From: Liolophura sinensis
Taxonomy: Eukaryota; Mollusca; Polyplacophora; Chitonida; Chitonidae
Length of the DNA: 64,000 nucleotides
Assembly: GCF_032854445.1 (NCBI RefSeq)
Contig: NC_088295.1
Span: 16,045,385-16,109,384 of the forward strand
Direction of reading: 5' to 3'
The position numbers and the translations under genes were made by a program. Of the stretch, positions 1 through 12,715 are shown in pieces; positions within the stretch are counted from its first letter, which is position 1; each line of letters starts with the position of its first letter. The notes beneath the pieces were generated by a model, which was not told where the DNA came from, did no database searches, and was given only the letters and a program-made list of their open reading frames with translations.

Positions 1-221
1 ACTCTGGAAATGGTGATTGGGAAGTGATAAACTGATATGTACATTAAGCCACTCAGTCAGACGGTTGAGCAACGGTGCTTTAATCAACTTCCCTTCATTG
101 GCGGAACAGGATACCAGACATCAACTCAGAGATCAAAATAGCTCATATCTTATAAATATACACCTCTTTCCGTCTATCCATTGAGATAGCCGTCCGTGTG
201 TGAAATTGGTTTTGCGCAGAG

Positions 222-228
222 TATAAAA
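222..228 (+). promoter_or_regulatory. Possible TATA box with a following noncoding exon
   Basis: TATAAAA lies at 222-228. About 70 bases downstream, CAG followed by GTGAAA at 294-302 could be a splice donor, so 250-296 could be a short 5' noncoding exon. No partner exon is recognisable, and a tandem repeat begins at about 465. This is a weak suggestion based on motif spacing only. Confidence 0.15.
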
Positions 229-464
229 TACAGTAGCCTCTACACTTCTATCTAAGTGTCTTCTTAATCAAGTTAATATCGACAACACTTCGACAGGTGA
301 AATAGAAGTTGTGGAAATAAAAGCTATCCATTGCATTTGTCTGAAGCTTTCAAGAACATCACGAAAGATGTCAAAATATTACTTTTGAGTCTTGAGTTAT
401 GATGCATACCGCCACCGTGGGCGAAAGAAAAAACATGTATATGATATCGTTACACAATCATGTA

Positions 465-2240
465 AGCCGATACTCATGGCATAAACTGTCATGTACGCTT
501 ATACTCATGGCACAAACAGTCATGTACACTGATACTCCATGGCACAAGATGTTATGTACACCGATACTCATGGCACAAATGTCATATACACCGATACCCA
601 TGGCACAAGCTGTGATGTGCACCAATACTCATGCCACAAGCTGTCATGTACACCGTTACTCATGACACAAGCTGTCATGTACATTGATACTCATGGAACA
701 AACTATCACATATACCGATACTCCTGGCACAATGCTGTCATGTACACGATGCTCATGGCACAAGCTGCCATGTAAGCCAATACTCATGGTACAACCTGTC
801 ATGCACGCTAATACTCATGGAACAAAATTATCACATATACCGATACTCCTGGCACAAGCTGTCATGTACACCGATGCTCATGGCACAAGCTGCCATGTAA
901 GCCAATACTCATGGTACAACCTGTCATGCACGCTAATACTCATGGCACAAACGTCATGTATACCGATACCCATGGCACGAGCTGTCATGTACACTGATAC
1001 TCATGTCACAAGCTGCCATGTACACCGATACCCAGGTCACAAACTGTCATGTTCACTGATACTCATGGCACAAGATGTTATGTACACCGATACTCATGGC
1101 ACAAATGTCATATACATCGATACCCATGGCACAAGCTGTGATGTGCACCAATACTCATGCCACAAGCTGTCATGTACACCGTTACTCATGACACAAGCTG
1201 TCATGTACACCGATACTCATGTCACAAACTGTCATGTACACTGATACTCATGGAACAAACTATCACATAAACCGATACTCCTGGCACAAGCTGTCATGTA
1301 CACCGATGCTCATGGCACAAACTGCCATGTACGCCAATACTCATGGTACAATCTGTCATGCACGCTAATACACATGGCACAAGCTGTCATGTACACCAAT
1401 ACCCATGGAACAAGCTGTCATGTACACTGATACTCATGTCACAAGCTACCATGTACACCGATACCCAGGTCACAAACTGTCATGTTCACTGATACTCATG
1501 GCACAAACTGCCATGTACACCAATACTCATGGCACAAACTGCCATGTACCCAAGGCATAAGCTGTGATGTACACCAATACTCATGGCACAAGCTGTCAGG
1601 TACACTGATACCCAGGGCATAAGCTGTGATGTACAGCGATACCCATGACACAAACCGTCATCTACACAGATACCTATGGCATAAACTGTCATGTACACCG
1701 ATACTCATGGCACAAACTGCCATGTGCACCGATACCCAAGGCATAAGCTGTGATGTACACCGATACCCATGACACAAACCGTCATCTACACAGATACCTA
1801 TGGTACAAACTGTCATGTACACCGATACTCATGGCATGAACTGTCACGTACACCGATACTCATAGCACAAGGTGTCCTGTATGCCGATATTCATGACATA
1901 AGCTGTCATGTACACCGATACTCATGGCACAAACTGTCATTTAAGCTGATACTCATGGCACAAACTGTCATGTACACCGATACTCACGGCACAAACTGTT
2001 ATGTACACCGATACTCATAGCACAAGCTATAATGTACACCGATACTCATGGCAAAAACTGTCATGTACGCTAATAGTCATGGCACAAACTGTCATGTACG
2101 CTGATACTGATGGCACAACTGTCGTGTACACCTATACCCATGGAATAAGCCGTTGTGTACATCGATACTCATGGCACAACTGTCATGTACACCTATACCC
2201 ATGACATAAGCTGTCATGTGTGATGATACACATAGCATAA
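465..2240. repeat. 31-bp minisatellite with ~527-bp higher-order periodicity
   Basis: About 57 diverged tandem copies of a 31-bp unit built around 'catggcacaa' and 'catgtacaccgatac'. For example 'gatac' recurs at 1700 and 1731. A recognisable variant order beginning with 'ggcacaagatgttatg' occurs at 541 and again at 1067, a spacing of 526, about 17 units, so blocks of units were duplicated together. Because 31 is not a multiple of three, the array gives long open frames on both strands that have no other sign of coding. Confidence 0.95.
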
Positions 2241-2730
2241 ACACGAACCATGCACGCTCTTGTGTTTCAAACAATGCAGGCAGAACTTCCCAGATTCCCT
2301 ATTACAAACGGCTCATTTTCCCCCCAAATTCCATAAGCATTCAAAAAACCACATGTGTTGTACGACAACAAACTTGTGTTTTTTCCAACAAAACCATATC
2401 TGAACATCTCTATATTGTGTTGAATTAACACGAGGTCTCTTTGAGTTTTATTTTTTTGTAACACAAACATTTGTATTTAACACGTTTGTGCTGGGGTATT
2501 TCTGTATTGAATGAAAAAACACAAGTTGTGTTAGATTTCAACGCAATTGTTTTTTGTGTGCATCCTTGCATACATTTGTACAAAGTGCGGATTAAGCATT
2601 TACATTGTGGTGTAGATAATATTGAAATTGTACATTGTTCGTATCTGTTCTTTTTGGCTCAAATATACTATATGTGTTTGTAGAGATCCATATATCACAA
2701 ACATATGACCGCAGACAAGAGATTCAATTG

Positions 2731-2753
2731 CCCCCCCCCCACCCCCACCCCCC
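2731..2753. repeat. Poly-C tract
   Basis: A run of 23 bases that is all C except for two A residues. Such tracts can form four-stranded structures and are prone to length error in sequencing. Confidence 0.9.
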
Positions 2754-3949
2754 GGTGATTTAAGATGGTTTTGTGGAGACATTGTTATCAATTCAGTGAA
2801 ACTTCAAGCCGCCCATTACATTTTGCGTATTCTATACAAGTTGTCTTTGTGATTTTTACAGTAAATGTACTTCCAAACAGAACAGTTAGCACCAGGTGCA
2901 CTGTAATATGTGTTGGTTAGAGCGGCTTACTGGTTATAACTCGTACTGAGTTGTATTCACGGCTTACCTGCCCACGTCTCCAGACGAAAAGCGCCCAATG
3001 CCGTCGCGCTAACACATGGCAGGTGCTGTTTTGTTCGTGATTTAAAAAAGAGAATCGCTATAACAACAAAAGCAAATAAACGTCTCTCGAAAGAGTAATG
3101 TTCTCTGTATATCAACGCTTGACATGAAGCTGACATATACCAAGGTAAAGGACTATTGTTAACTTTTACAACTAATTTAGTCGGAAAAATTGCGATGAAA
3201 ACTGTTAATTAGGCGCCTCAGCATGTGCCCGTACAAATGTACATGTTACCATAGTTAGTGTCAGGACTAATAGCAAGAATTCTGCGTTTTTATATCTTGC
3301 ATGGAGAGTGGGGTTTGGTAAGAAGGGGGTGGGGGGTGGAGTGTGCAGGACTAGACATGGGGGCTTTTGCTGTAAGAGGTCCAGATACCAGGCAAGGTAA
3401 TGGTTGTTGTGTGTGATACACTTATTTAAATGTGAATTTGTGAATTCACCGCACATGCAACATACGTTATGTTAAGTACCCGTGCGATGACAAAACGAAC
3501 CAAAAGCGTAGACTTGTTGAGTAATAGTAAACTACAGGGAAATTATCAGGGCATGTCCAGCTTTGAAAATGGGGTTATCTTGCCTTTTGATCTTCGGTGC
3601 TAACTTTTTCACAAGACGCAGGAAAGATTAAGGTCGCCCTAGGCTAGTTTTTCTGACACACGTTACTGTAACAACGCTCTGCTTCCCACAACTTTTGCAT
3701 AAACCAGCTATATACTATGACCACATCCCCCTCCCCTTCCCCTCCCAGATAGGAGGTGTCTTTTTCTGCCACCAGCGGGGAAGCAATTTAACAATGTCAC
3801 ATACTGTGCACACCACTAAAATAAAACTAGAAAAAACTGAGACGAAAAAAAAAACGCCCATATTGTTTACAAATTGGAAGTAAAGACAATAAAGCAATTA
3901 CTATCCACGCGCAGATGACAAGGCAAATGTCGTTAAATTAAGAAACGCT

Positions 3950-4230
3950 GATACATGGAATGCATTGTAGACAGAATAAGTATCAATAATGCCGAAATAT
4001 AATATAAATTGTACGCAGAGTAAATATCAGTGATGTTAAAGTATCGAATACATTGTATGCATGAAGAGTAATTATCAGTTATGATCAGGAAACAGCGAAT
4101 GCATTATAGATGGAATGATTATCAGGAATGCCGACGCATCGAATACATTACATGCATTCAGAGCAATTATCAGTTATGTTATGACAGTTATTTCAGTTAT
4201 AACATCGAACATGGAATACATTATAGGCAA
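3950..4230. repeat. Degenerate ~60-bp tandem repeat
   Basis: About four to five imperfect units share 'cgaatacatt', 'tatgcat' and 'aattatcagttatg' (for example at 4020-4085, 4130-4175 and 4200-4230). The units vary in length and are heavily diverged. Confidence 0.6.
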
Positions 4231-5825
4231 TATTAATTTTGGAACTTGTTCCAGACATACTCACACAGATTAGCTATGAACTCGCACATGTACAAGTCTT
4301 GGTCATCTTGTTTATTTGTGACCTGTTTAAGGACAGGGCCTATACTGAACATTCCAGGATTAATTTTGTGTCCTGTCAATCCAACCAAGCACCTGCTGAA
4401 TACCAACTACTCTGACGTAGTCCGTGTATCCAACCGCTATGAAGTGTCACGGTTACAGTTAAGTAACAAAGTCATGGGTGAGCATCATCTCACTGGTCTT
4501 TGTGCACAAACAGGACACCTGGGGTCAGTGATGAACTTGATAACCCAAAACTTTAAATAAACACTAACTTAAGCTAATTTCTCTAACGCATGAATGTCAA
4601 ATCTAGCCTTTACAAGCGGAAATGTTAACTACAAAAATAACCTGCTAAAACTCGCTAAGGTGTGCTTCGATTATATCGTATAACCTTGAAAAAATAAAAC
4701 ACAGATCACGGAAAAGGGGCGATATATACCACTAAAACGTTCTCGATATCATTAAAAATTCCAGGAACACAGCGTTACTATAAAACGTCAAGGATGCCCC
4801 ATTTCCCACGCTTCCTACTAGCAGAATAGCTCTGAGTTAGATTTTATGTGTACCAGTTTTTATAACGTTAGGCAACCCTGAGTTTACCCGGTTACTCGTG
4901 CCTATATATACATGGCTATATGGGTCAGATTGTGTTATCATCCCAGATACTAGTAAATGATATTATCCTGGGTTAATTAATTGTCATCCTGTAACGTGAC
5001 TGTTTATAATGTACCTGGCGATTTAGCGAATGCACAAGTAAACATTCTGTCGCATTAACTAAACCTGACCAACTAATTTCATTCAAAAACAATGCGGTTT
5101 ATCTGAGTATCAAATCTGTGGAATGAAAGTTGCGTGGAAATTGAATAGCTATTGGCTGATAATTCGGTCACAATAATCGGATAAGTGGGCCACCTTTTTA
5201 TAGACATGGGCTGTAATACAACTGGATCTTGTTTCCATACATGTACGGTTAGGGCTGTTGACTATGACTTGACCCGGTGCTCATGTCACACCGATTGTGT
5301 CATCTTATGAATACCTTACACGCAACATCATCATTTGGTCTCGTGATCTAACTGTGAGTCCTTGTGCACTGGATAAATTGATCCAACTGATTGTTTGTCA
5401 GGTTAGGTTGAATATGACATATGGATTGTATACAATGCTTTTCTAACGATTCTAACAAAGCTCCATTATAATATGACGCTATAATATGAAAGCCGATCTT
5501 TAGAACGTATGCTTGAAACATACGGAAAATTGATAATACTGCTAAAATAAATTCAGAAGAAACCGTTGCAAGCATTTCTTTCTGCACATCGTTTTGTGCT
5601 ATGGGTCGTTTTGGAAACTAGCCTTTGCGATTATTGACATTAAACGTCCATTTTGGTTGACAACTGGCATACAAATGTCTGTTTCGACACATAGATTCAC
5701 TCATCTCCTGTCTTGATATATCAAAATGTTATATGCGCCCGGGATTTTTGCAGATACTATATATGACCGAAAACCGAAAGAAGAGCACGAATGGACCCAC
5801 AACTTATAACAAACCTCGTACGTTT

Positions 5826-6765
5826 ATTCCACCAGTTCAATAACTGCCGCCTGTGCTCAGGTAACATTACTGAGAATAATTCCTTGTGACCCAATGGACT
5901 GCCGTCTGTGCTCAAGTAACATCACTGAGAACAATTCCTTGTGACCCAATGGGCTACCGTCTGTGCTCCAGTAACATTATTGAGAACAATTCCCTGTGAC
6001 CCAATGGACTGTCGTCTGTGCTCCAGTAACATTATTGAGAACAATTCCCTGTGACCCAATGGACCGCCGTCTGTGCTCCAGTAACATTATTGAGAACAAT
6101 TCCTTGTGACCCAATGGACTGCCGTCTGTGCTCCAGTAACATTATTGAGAACAATTCCTTGTGAGCAAGTGGACTGTCATCTGTGCTCCAGTAACATTAT
6201 TGAGAATAATTCCTTGTGACCCAATGGACTGCCGTCTGTTCTCCAGTAACATTACTGACAACAATTCCTTGTGTGTCTTATGGGCTGTGGTGTGTGCTCC
6301 TTTAGCATTACTGAGGACAAGTTCCTTGTGATCCAATGGACTATCGTCTGTGCTTCAGTAACATTATTGAGGACAATTCCTTGTGTGTCTTATGGGCTGT
6401 GGTGTGTGCTCCTTTAGCATTACTGAGGACAAGTTCCTCGTGAGCCAATGGACTGTCATCTGTGCCTCAGTAACATTACTGAGGACAATTCCTTGTGAGT
6501 CTTATGGGCTGTGGTGTGTGCTCCTGTAACATTACTGAGGACAAGTTCCTGGTGATCCAATGGACTATCGTCTGTGCTTCAGTAACATTATTGAGGACAA
6601 TTCCTTGTGTGTCTTATGGGCTGTGGTGTGTGCTCCTTTAGCATTACTGAGGACAAGTTCCTCGTGAGCCAATGGACTGTCGTCTGTGCTTCAGTAACAT
6701 TACTGAGGACAATTCCTTGTGAGTCTTATGGGCTGTCGTGTGTGCTCCTGTAACATTACTGAGGA
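5826..6765. repeat. 55-bp tandem repeat passing into 112-bp dimers
   Basis: The motif 'tccttgtgac' or 'tccctgtgac' recurs every 55 bp at 5881, 5936, 5991 and 6046. From about 6266 two monomer types alternate: one with 'gtcttatgggctgtggtgtg', one with 'ccaatggact'. Dimers then start at 6266, 6378, 6490, 6602 and 6714, exactly 112 bp apart. This is a higher-order repeat grown from one edge of the simpler array. Confidence 0.95.
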
Positions 6766-7949
6766 TTTTACTGTTATTGTTTCGCTTTAAATATATTAAC
6801 AGTAGTGGATAATTCGCACATCGAACATACCTCTTCAGAAGATCAGTTCGATGGTTATATTATCGTCGTATATAAAGACTATAACACAGATTACAATTAA
6901 AGTGCGTATATATAGTAGCAACCTACATGTACATGCCATCTAACACAATGGCATAATCAGAATTATGTCAAAATATACAGTGGTGTTAATGGCGAACTCA
7001 TTTGCTTTATCCTCATCAAATATAATCAACATTGTCATAAAACAATAGAGACTAGGTTTCTTGGATGTTTAATCTAGCAGTGGAATCCTAGTTTATGAAG
7101 ACATACATTTTAAAGCACTACAGCCCAGAAAGTAAAGCCAGAGGAGCGACGACAGTGTGATCGTTGGCAAATGGTCACACGTAATATTATGCCCTATCGC
7201 AAACCGGTTAGGCGGAGTCAATGTATAAATATATTTATTCAGCTTCATAAACATAAATGCTGTTAGAAATTTTATCCTAAATTAGAAAATCATTGGCTAT
7301 AATCCATTTTCCTGAATTTTCACAGGCCTCATTTTTAAGGCTAATAAATGTGCCGGTGACATTCACCAACACGTCGACAATCCACCCACGCTTTCTGAAA
7401 ATAGTATTTGGAGAAGTGATTACTTAACACCAAGCCCCTCCCTGTCATCCATTATACACGCCTTTTCTTGGAGTATTCGCAATTTTAACACTTTCTTTAT
7501 CTAATGAAATGTTTGGTGTTATATATGAACGGTTCCAAGTTACTGATATAGAAGGGTCATGTGCTTGGCAGTTTAGTGAGAAATTTGTAGTGTTAAGCCA
7601 GCGATCTATATTTGGCCGATCTTATAATGACAGGCGGTTCTGGCTGGTGGGTAGGAAGTAAAGAGAGCGTGTCAGTATGTAGCTCGTTGGGGATCACCTC
7701 CACACCATTCTCACAATATCTCACAAAATTAGCGTCTTTCACGAAAATTCTACGTATAAACATTGAGATTAGCACCCAGGCTATATTGTATGTGTATATT
7801 GTATTAGCACCGTGAATGAGTATTCCTCTAAGAATAAGCCGCCCACGTTATTATTGTGATGCACGTACACACAGAACAAAAAACATATTCCACACATATC
7901 TCACTCTAAATCACATCACACGTCATATCATTCACGTATGTACCTTGAA
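6766..7949. other. No gene seen
   Basis: AT-rich sequence without a supported gene or clear repeat. The two opposed short open frames around 7593-7815 are mutual shadows and show no domain. Confidence 0.55.
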
Positions 7950-8770
7950 AATCGCCTTGTAGGCCATCTCACACAAGCGCCTGGATGCTCTCCCTGTAGA
8001 TCATGTCACATATGCGTATGGAAGATCTTCTATCTCACTTTAGATCATGTCACACATGCCCTGAAGGATAACCTGTCTGACTCTAGATCATGTCAGACAT
8101 CTCCCTGAAACATCCCTTATCCCGCTTTAGACCATGTCATACATATGCCTAGATGATCCCCTATCTCACTCTTGATCATGTCATGCTTGTACTTGCAGGA
8201 TCCCCTATATCACTCCACATCATGTCACACTAGAGTATCTCCTATCTGACTCTTGTACATCTTAAGCATGTGCTTACATGATTCCCTATCTCTCTCTAGA
8301 TCATATCACACACGCGTATGGATGATTCCCTATCTCATTTTGAGCATGTGTACTAGCGGGATCCCCTACCTCACTCTGGATCATATCACACATGCGTATG
8401 GAAGATCCCCTATCTCGCTGTAGATCATGTTACACATGCACCTGGAGAATCCCCTATCTCATTCTAGATGATGTCACACCTTTAGCTGATACTAGTCTAG
8501 ATAATGTCACACATGCTCCTGGAGGATGTCTTATCTCACTCTAGATGATGTCACATTTGTACCTGCAGGATTCCCTATCTCACTCTAGATGAGTTCACAC
8601 ATGTACATAGAGGATCCCCTACCCCACTCTAGATCATGTCACACATGCGTCTGGAGGATCTCCTATACCTCACTCTAGATCATGTCACACATGCGTCTGG
8701 AGAATCCCCTATACCTCACACTAGATCTTGTCAAATATGCGCATGGAGACTCCTCTTTCACATTCTTGAT
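7950..8770. repeat. ~44-bp diverged tandem repeat
   Basis: About 18 imperfect units carry 'gatcatgtcacacatg', then a 'tggaggat' motif and 'cccctatctcactcta'. 'atcatgtcac' recurs at about 44-bp steps (for example 8000 and 8044). Units differ by substitutions and small indels, so the array is old. Confidence 0.9.
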
Positions 8771-8865
8771 CAGGTGAACAGATGGAAGGTAGCTCCGAAG
8801 CGCTAAGAGGACACAATATTGCGGCTCTCATGCAAGCTTATTAAAGGAAGGGCCTTCTAAAAATC

Positions 8866-9320
8866 GAAATATTCATCATTATATAGACCACTTAAAACAA
8901 CGCATAAATATTCTTTCATTTGTTTTCTTTAGATTTTTGTCAGAACTTTTCCTTTAAACATTTGAACTATAAGGTGAGCTTTATGGACAATACTATCAGA
9001 GGTTAGGAACGCTGACGTCACAGGAAGTGTTTCCAACTGTAATGACGACACTGAAGGTTGGAATAACCATGAGTAAAAGATGGCTGAAATAACGTTCTCA
9101 AAAATTCCATTCTTCTCGTGAACATCAGGGAAAGAATAAGGAGATGTGACGTCAGAGTTCCTAGATACCGTCAGTATGGCACATAAAGTCCACTATAGTA
9201 TTCAAATATTTGAATGCCTATTTTTAAAAAAAATCGGAAAAAAAATAATGAAAGCATTTTTACGCATAGTTTTCATTTGTCTGTATGATGAGCCTTACTT
9301 CATATCACTGCAAAGCTACT
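8866..9320. mobile_element. Foldback (hairpin) MITE-like element
   Basis: The two halves are imperfect reverse complements. On the left: 'acgcataaatattctttcatt', 'aaacatttgaactat', 'gctttatgga' and 'aggaacgctgacgtcaca'. The matching complements lie on the right between 9147 and 9290. The centre is near 9085. There is no coding capacity, which fits a nonautonomous foldback element. The ends are approximate. Confidence 0.7.
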
Positions 9321-9582
9321 TCTTCTTGTAACCATTTTGATGTAGATCTGCATGGGAGAATTTGTACTTGATTTCCTTCTAACTAGTAATATGTCCTACT
9401 GGGAATAGATAGACACCGTCACCAAAGCCCTCAGATGGACAATGGACAGAGTTCACTCAGAACACCTCAACTATGCATGCTACATGTACCAAATCAATCT
9501 GGTATGTCAGTTCTTTTGGACTCAGTTTAGTTTCCCATGCTCATTCTTGCCTGTAGTCGTATAAATAACATATTACTCCTAT

Positions 9583-9645
9583 ATATTTATTTATTTATTT
9601 ATTTATTTGGTGTTTTACGCCGTACTCAAGAATATTCTCCTATAT
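9583..9645 (-). mobile_element. SINE 3'-end fragment (family 1)
   Basis: A TTTA microsatellite is followed by 'ggtgttttacgccgtactc' and 'aagaatatt', which is the reverse-complemented 3' end of the family-1 SINE seen complete at 10057-10330. Only the tail remains. Confidence 0.8.
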
Positions 9646-10056
9646 ATTAACGCCCTGTATATTAACGCATTGGCCCTTATACAAAACAAACCTATCCTAT
9701 TTCTTATTTAAGAAACACGCCCGGAAAGATGCAAGGAACTGGGACAGTGTACACGATTATTGTTGCGTATTGGAGTCTGTGAAGATAATGATCCCGCTAT
9801 TAGCCTGAAGAACGTAAGCTCTTATCAGCAGGGGTTTCCCCACAGAAAAAGGTCCCAGAAAACTGTCTGTAAAGTTACTGTACATGCATATAATTAAGAT
9901 GGCGTTATATTGTCTTGTGCGACACATTTTTATTTGCATGAATGTTAGACATTATAGCCTACCGTACGTTTGTGGCAGTGCCAGTCTATATCCGAATTCG
10001 AGTAAGAGCTAAATTTTTGGTGTCAGAGTTACTTCCCTTGTTAATGCTTTCCTGCC

Positions 10057-10330
10057 GAAATTTATTTATTTATTTATTTCATTGATGTTTTACGCCGTGC
10101 TCAAGAATATTTCACTTATACTTCGGCGGCCATCATTATGGTGGGTGGAAACCGGGCAGAGCCCCGGGCAAACCCACAACCATCCGCAGGTTGCTGCAGA
10201 CCTTCCCATGTACTGCTGGAGGGGAGGCCAGCATGAGCTGGACTTGAACTCACAGCGACCGCATTGGTGAGAGGCTACTGGGTCATTACGCCACGCTATC
10301 GCGCTAACCAACCGAGCCACAGAGGCACCT
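10057..10330 (-). mobile_element. Full-length tRNA-derived SINE (family 1)
   Basis: Read on the minus strand: a tRNA-like head with an A-box-like 'gtggctcggttggttag' and a B-box-like 'gtgagttcaagtcc', a conserved core with 'ggatggttgtgggt', and an AAAT-type tail at 10060-10080. TCCTGCC at 10050-10056 and 10330-10336 is probably the target-site duplication. Confidence 0.9.
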
Positions 10331-10846
10331 CCTGCCCTAATGGATTCAGAGCTAAAAAAAAAAAGTCTTAGATAGCGATCGGTACCACAGATCTAAACTT
10401 TATGCATACATTTAAACACTAAACAACAATTTTTGCAAAGAATTAAGTATAAATGGGAGGCCAAAAATATTTGGACTTTAAGGAATAAGTATATGTAGAC
10501 CTATAGCCTACACAAGCTATAGAATTAAGACATAAAAAGAAGATTTACCAATTAAGAGCTAAAGAGAATTTATCATTTGATGCATTTCACAAATTCATTA
10601 TGAATATATAGTAATTGTTTATTAAGATTTAGTGTGATTTATCAGAAACAAAAAAAAAAACAAAGAAACAAAAAGTACCATTTAAATTAAATGAAAGATT
10701 CAAGATATCATATCTATGTTTATGGTGAATCAATGAAATCAGATAAACAGGTTTAAGTACATGTACATAGGATACCCATACAGTCTGATTTCTGTAGGAG
10801 ACATTTTTTTTTAGTTGTGGTCAATTATGGAACTTCAAGTCAGAAA

Positions 10847-11118
10847 CGGCCTCTGTGGCTCAGTTGGTTAGCACGCAAGCACAGTGTAATTACCCAGGAG
10901 CCTCTCACCAGAGCGGTCGCTGTGAGTTCAAGTCCAGCTCATGCTAGCTTCCTCTACAGCCGTACGTGGGAAGGTCTTGCAGCAACCTACGGATGGCTGT
11001 GGGTTTCCCCCAGGCTCTGCCCACTTTCCTCCCACTATAATGCTGGCCGCGGTCGAATAAATGAAATATTCTTGAGTACGGCGTAAAACACCAATCAAAT
11101 AAATAAAAAATAAATCGG
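10847..11118 (+). mobile_element. Full-length tRNA-derived SINE (family 1)
   Basis: Head 'gcctctgtggctcagttgg' (A-box region), B-box-like 'gtgagttcaagtcc', core 'ggatggctgtgggtttcccc', and an AAATAAA-type tail. GTCAGAAA at 10839-10846 and again at 11119-11126 is a candidate 8-bp target-site duplication. It is opposite in orientation to the copy about 500 bp upstream. Confidence 0.9.
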
Positions 11119-11126
11119 GTCAGAAA

Positions 11127-12580
11127 AGCAGACTGAGTTGTGGGCTGTTAACTGGTTGGGTGCTACTGCTATTATGGGTAAGTAACACTGTGTAAATCGA
11201 AACAATTAAACTCTAATAAAATTCATCAACCAAATCAGAAGATGCTTTTATCAGGGCCTACAGATACATCTGATCGTTTTAATAAAATACAGATATACTA
11301 GTCAAAATACTTTGCTACTCTAACTTTAAAAATATTTTGACACGGAAACAAATTCTGAGGTGCGACATTAAACGACATGTCCCCACCCCACTTCTTCCCC
11401 CAACATACCCTTTAGGAGTTTATGCATTTACCGTATAGGCAGGTGCCTGAGCATTATTGGTGTCATTAGACCTATAGGAGACCCTTTGATGCCCAGTATA
11501 TCGCTCTGTCTCTCCCTCTCTCTCTTTCCCCCCACTGGATTCTGAGCTCTTTAACATCTGAGGGAAAGGTATAAGACACTTTTACAAGTTGTATTAATTT
11601 AAATCAGCAGGTGAGAGATTAGCCCTTCTGAAAAATGATGGAAAAGAAAATAAGAAAAGCATTGTTTATAATATAAAAAAAGGGACTGTGAACTGTTTTT
11701 TTGTGTTTAGTTGTTTAGGTGTACAAAATGCCGACCTGTTTGATAGTGTACATACTTAACAATCATTCAGGATACTCATCTGCATTTCATAATACTCTGC
11801 TAAAGTTTTTCAAACTTTTACTTGTTGGCAAACATGGAAATTGATTAGTCTAATCTGGTTACATTGAAATTTTATATAAATTATTGTTTAAACTGGATGT
11901 TTAGAAAGTAAATACCGGTATATATACCGGTTGGTTAATTTATACTTTAATCCAAATAATGACTTGATTTTCAATAAAGAGACCTTTCTTCGGGACTGAT
12001 ACAAATAGTTTGTGAAAGGTTATCAACCTTTGTAACTTTAGTAAAGAGGGATTTACTTCTTGTTTACCGTACATGCGCAATTTGCACAGACTGATGTCAT
12101 CATCCATATAGTTGGTCACTGTGCAGGGACCTTTGCTCAGAGATTTTCACTGCGGTGAGACAGGTCTCCATAGTTAACCTATAAGGAGATTAGATTTCTC
12201 CTTGGACTTTGAGGAAATTTTTATTGCTGAGGTACATTAGCCTCACGCAGTCAATTGTTAGTGCACCAAATCAGCTGTTGTCACGTCATCATTCAAGATG
12301 GCAGTACCCACAAATGTTAACACTGTTGCATGCAGATAGAGTAGAACTACTTTCAACTAGTTAATTGTAGTTATTATTTATAAATAAATACAACAGAAAG
12401 AAATAAAATACACAGGCTACTTCTATCTTGAAAACTAGTTCCTATAATAAACTACATATAGTTGTAAATGTGACTTAATTACAATCAATCCCATCATACC
12501 ATTTTATTCACATACGAGTTTGACTTAGGCTACATAGGCCTACTGTAATCACATTTATGAAATATGTGCTACCGGCACCC
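11127..12580. other. No gene seen
   Basis: AT-rich sequence without a recognised gene. A short CT-rich stretch is at 11507-11533. No exon-like open stretch with flanking AG and GT sites could be tied to a neighbour. Confidence 0.5.
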
Positions 12581-12584
12581 GTCT

Positions 12585-12715
12585 GGCCCGCCGTGACAAG
12601 CTAGCCTTATATAGGCATATATTCTCAGATTTTACAGGAGGCACATTACATACCGCTATGGATTCCTTCGTCGTCACATGACTGAAAACTACGACGTCAA
12701 GTACGACGTTAAAAG
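12585..12715 (+). mobile_element. SINE family 2, 3' part
   Basis: Shares 'gcacattacat' and 'cgtcgtcacatgactgaaaa' followed by 'tacgacgttaaaa' with the copies at 48630, 51346 and 52914. The head is not recognisable here. The open frame across this copy is not evidence of a gene. Confidence 0.65.

Larger units (their letters stand above)
2241..5825. other. No gene seen; AT-rich intergenic DNA
   Basis: No open frame here has splice-site support, a recognisable domain or coding-like composition. The stretch holds a C-rich run at 2731-2753 and a weak repeat at 3950-4230. The 104-residue frame at 4246-4560 has no recognisable domain and is likely chance. Confidence 0.6.

Noticed and set aside
399-2020. 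Plus-strand open frames of 78-186 codons
   Set aside because: They lie within the 31-bp minisatellite and only repeat its translation.
4246-4560. 104-codon plus-strand open frame
   Set aside because: No recognisable domain, no splice or promoter support, and ordinary intergenic composition.
10847-10945. tRNA gene suggested by A- and B-box-like motifs
   Set aside because: The boxes belong to the head of a SINE that recurs through the window; the acceptor and anticodon stems of a real tRNA are not formed.
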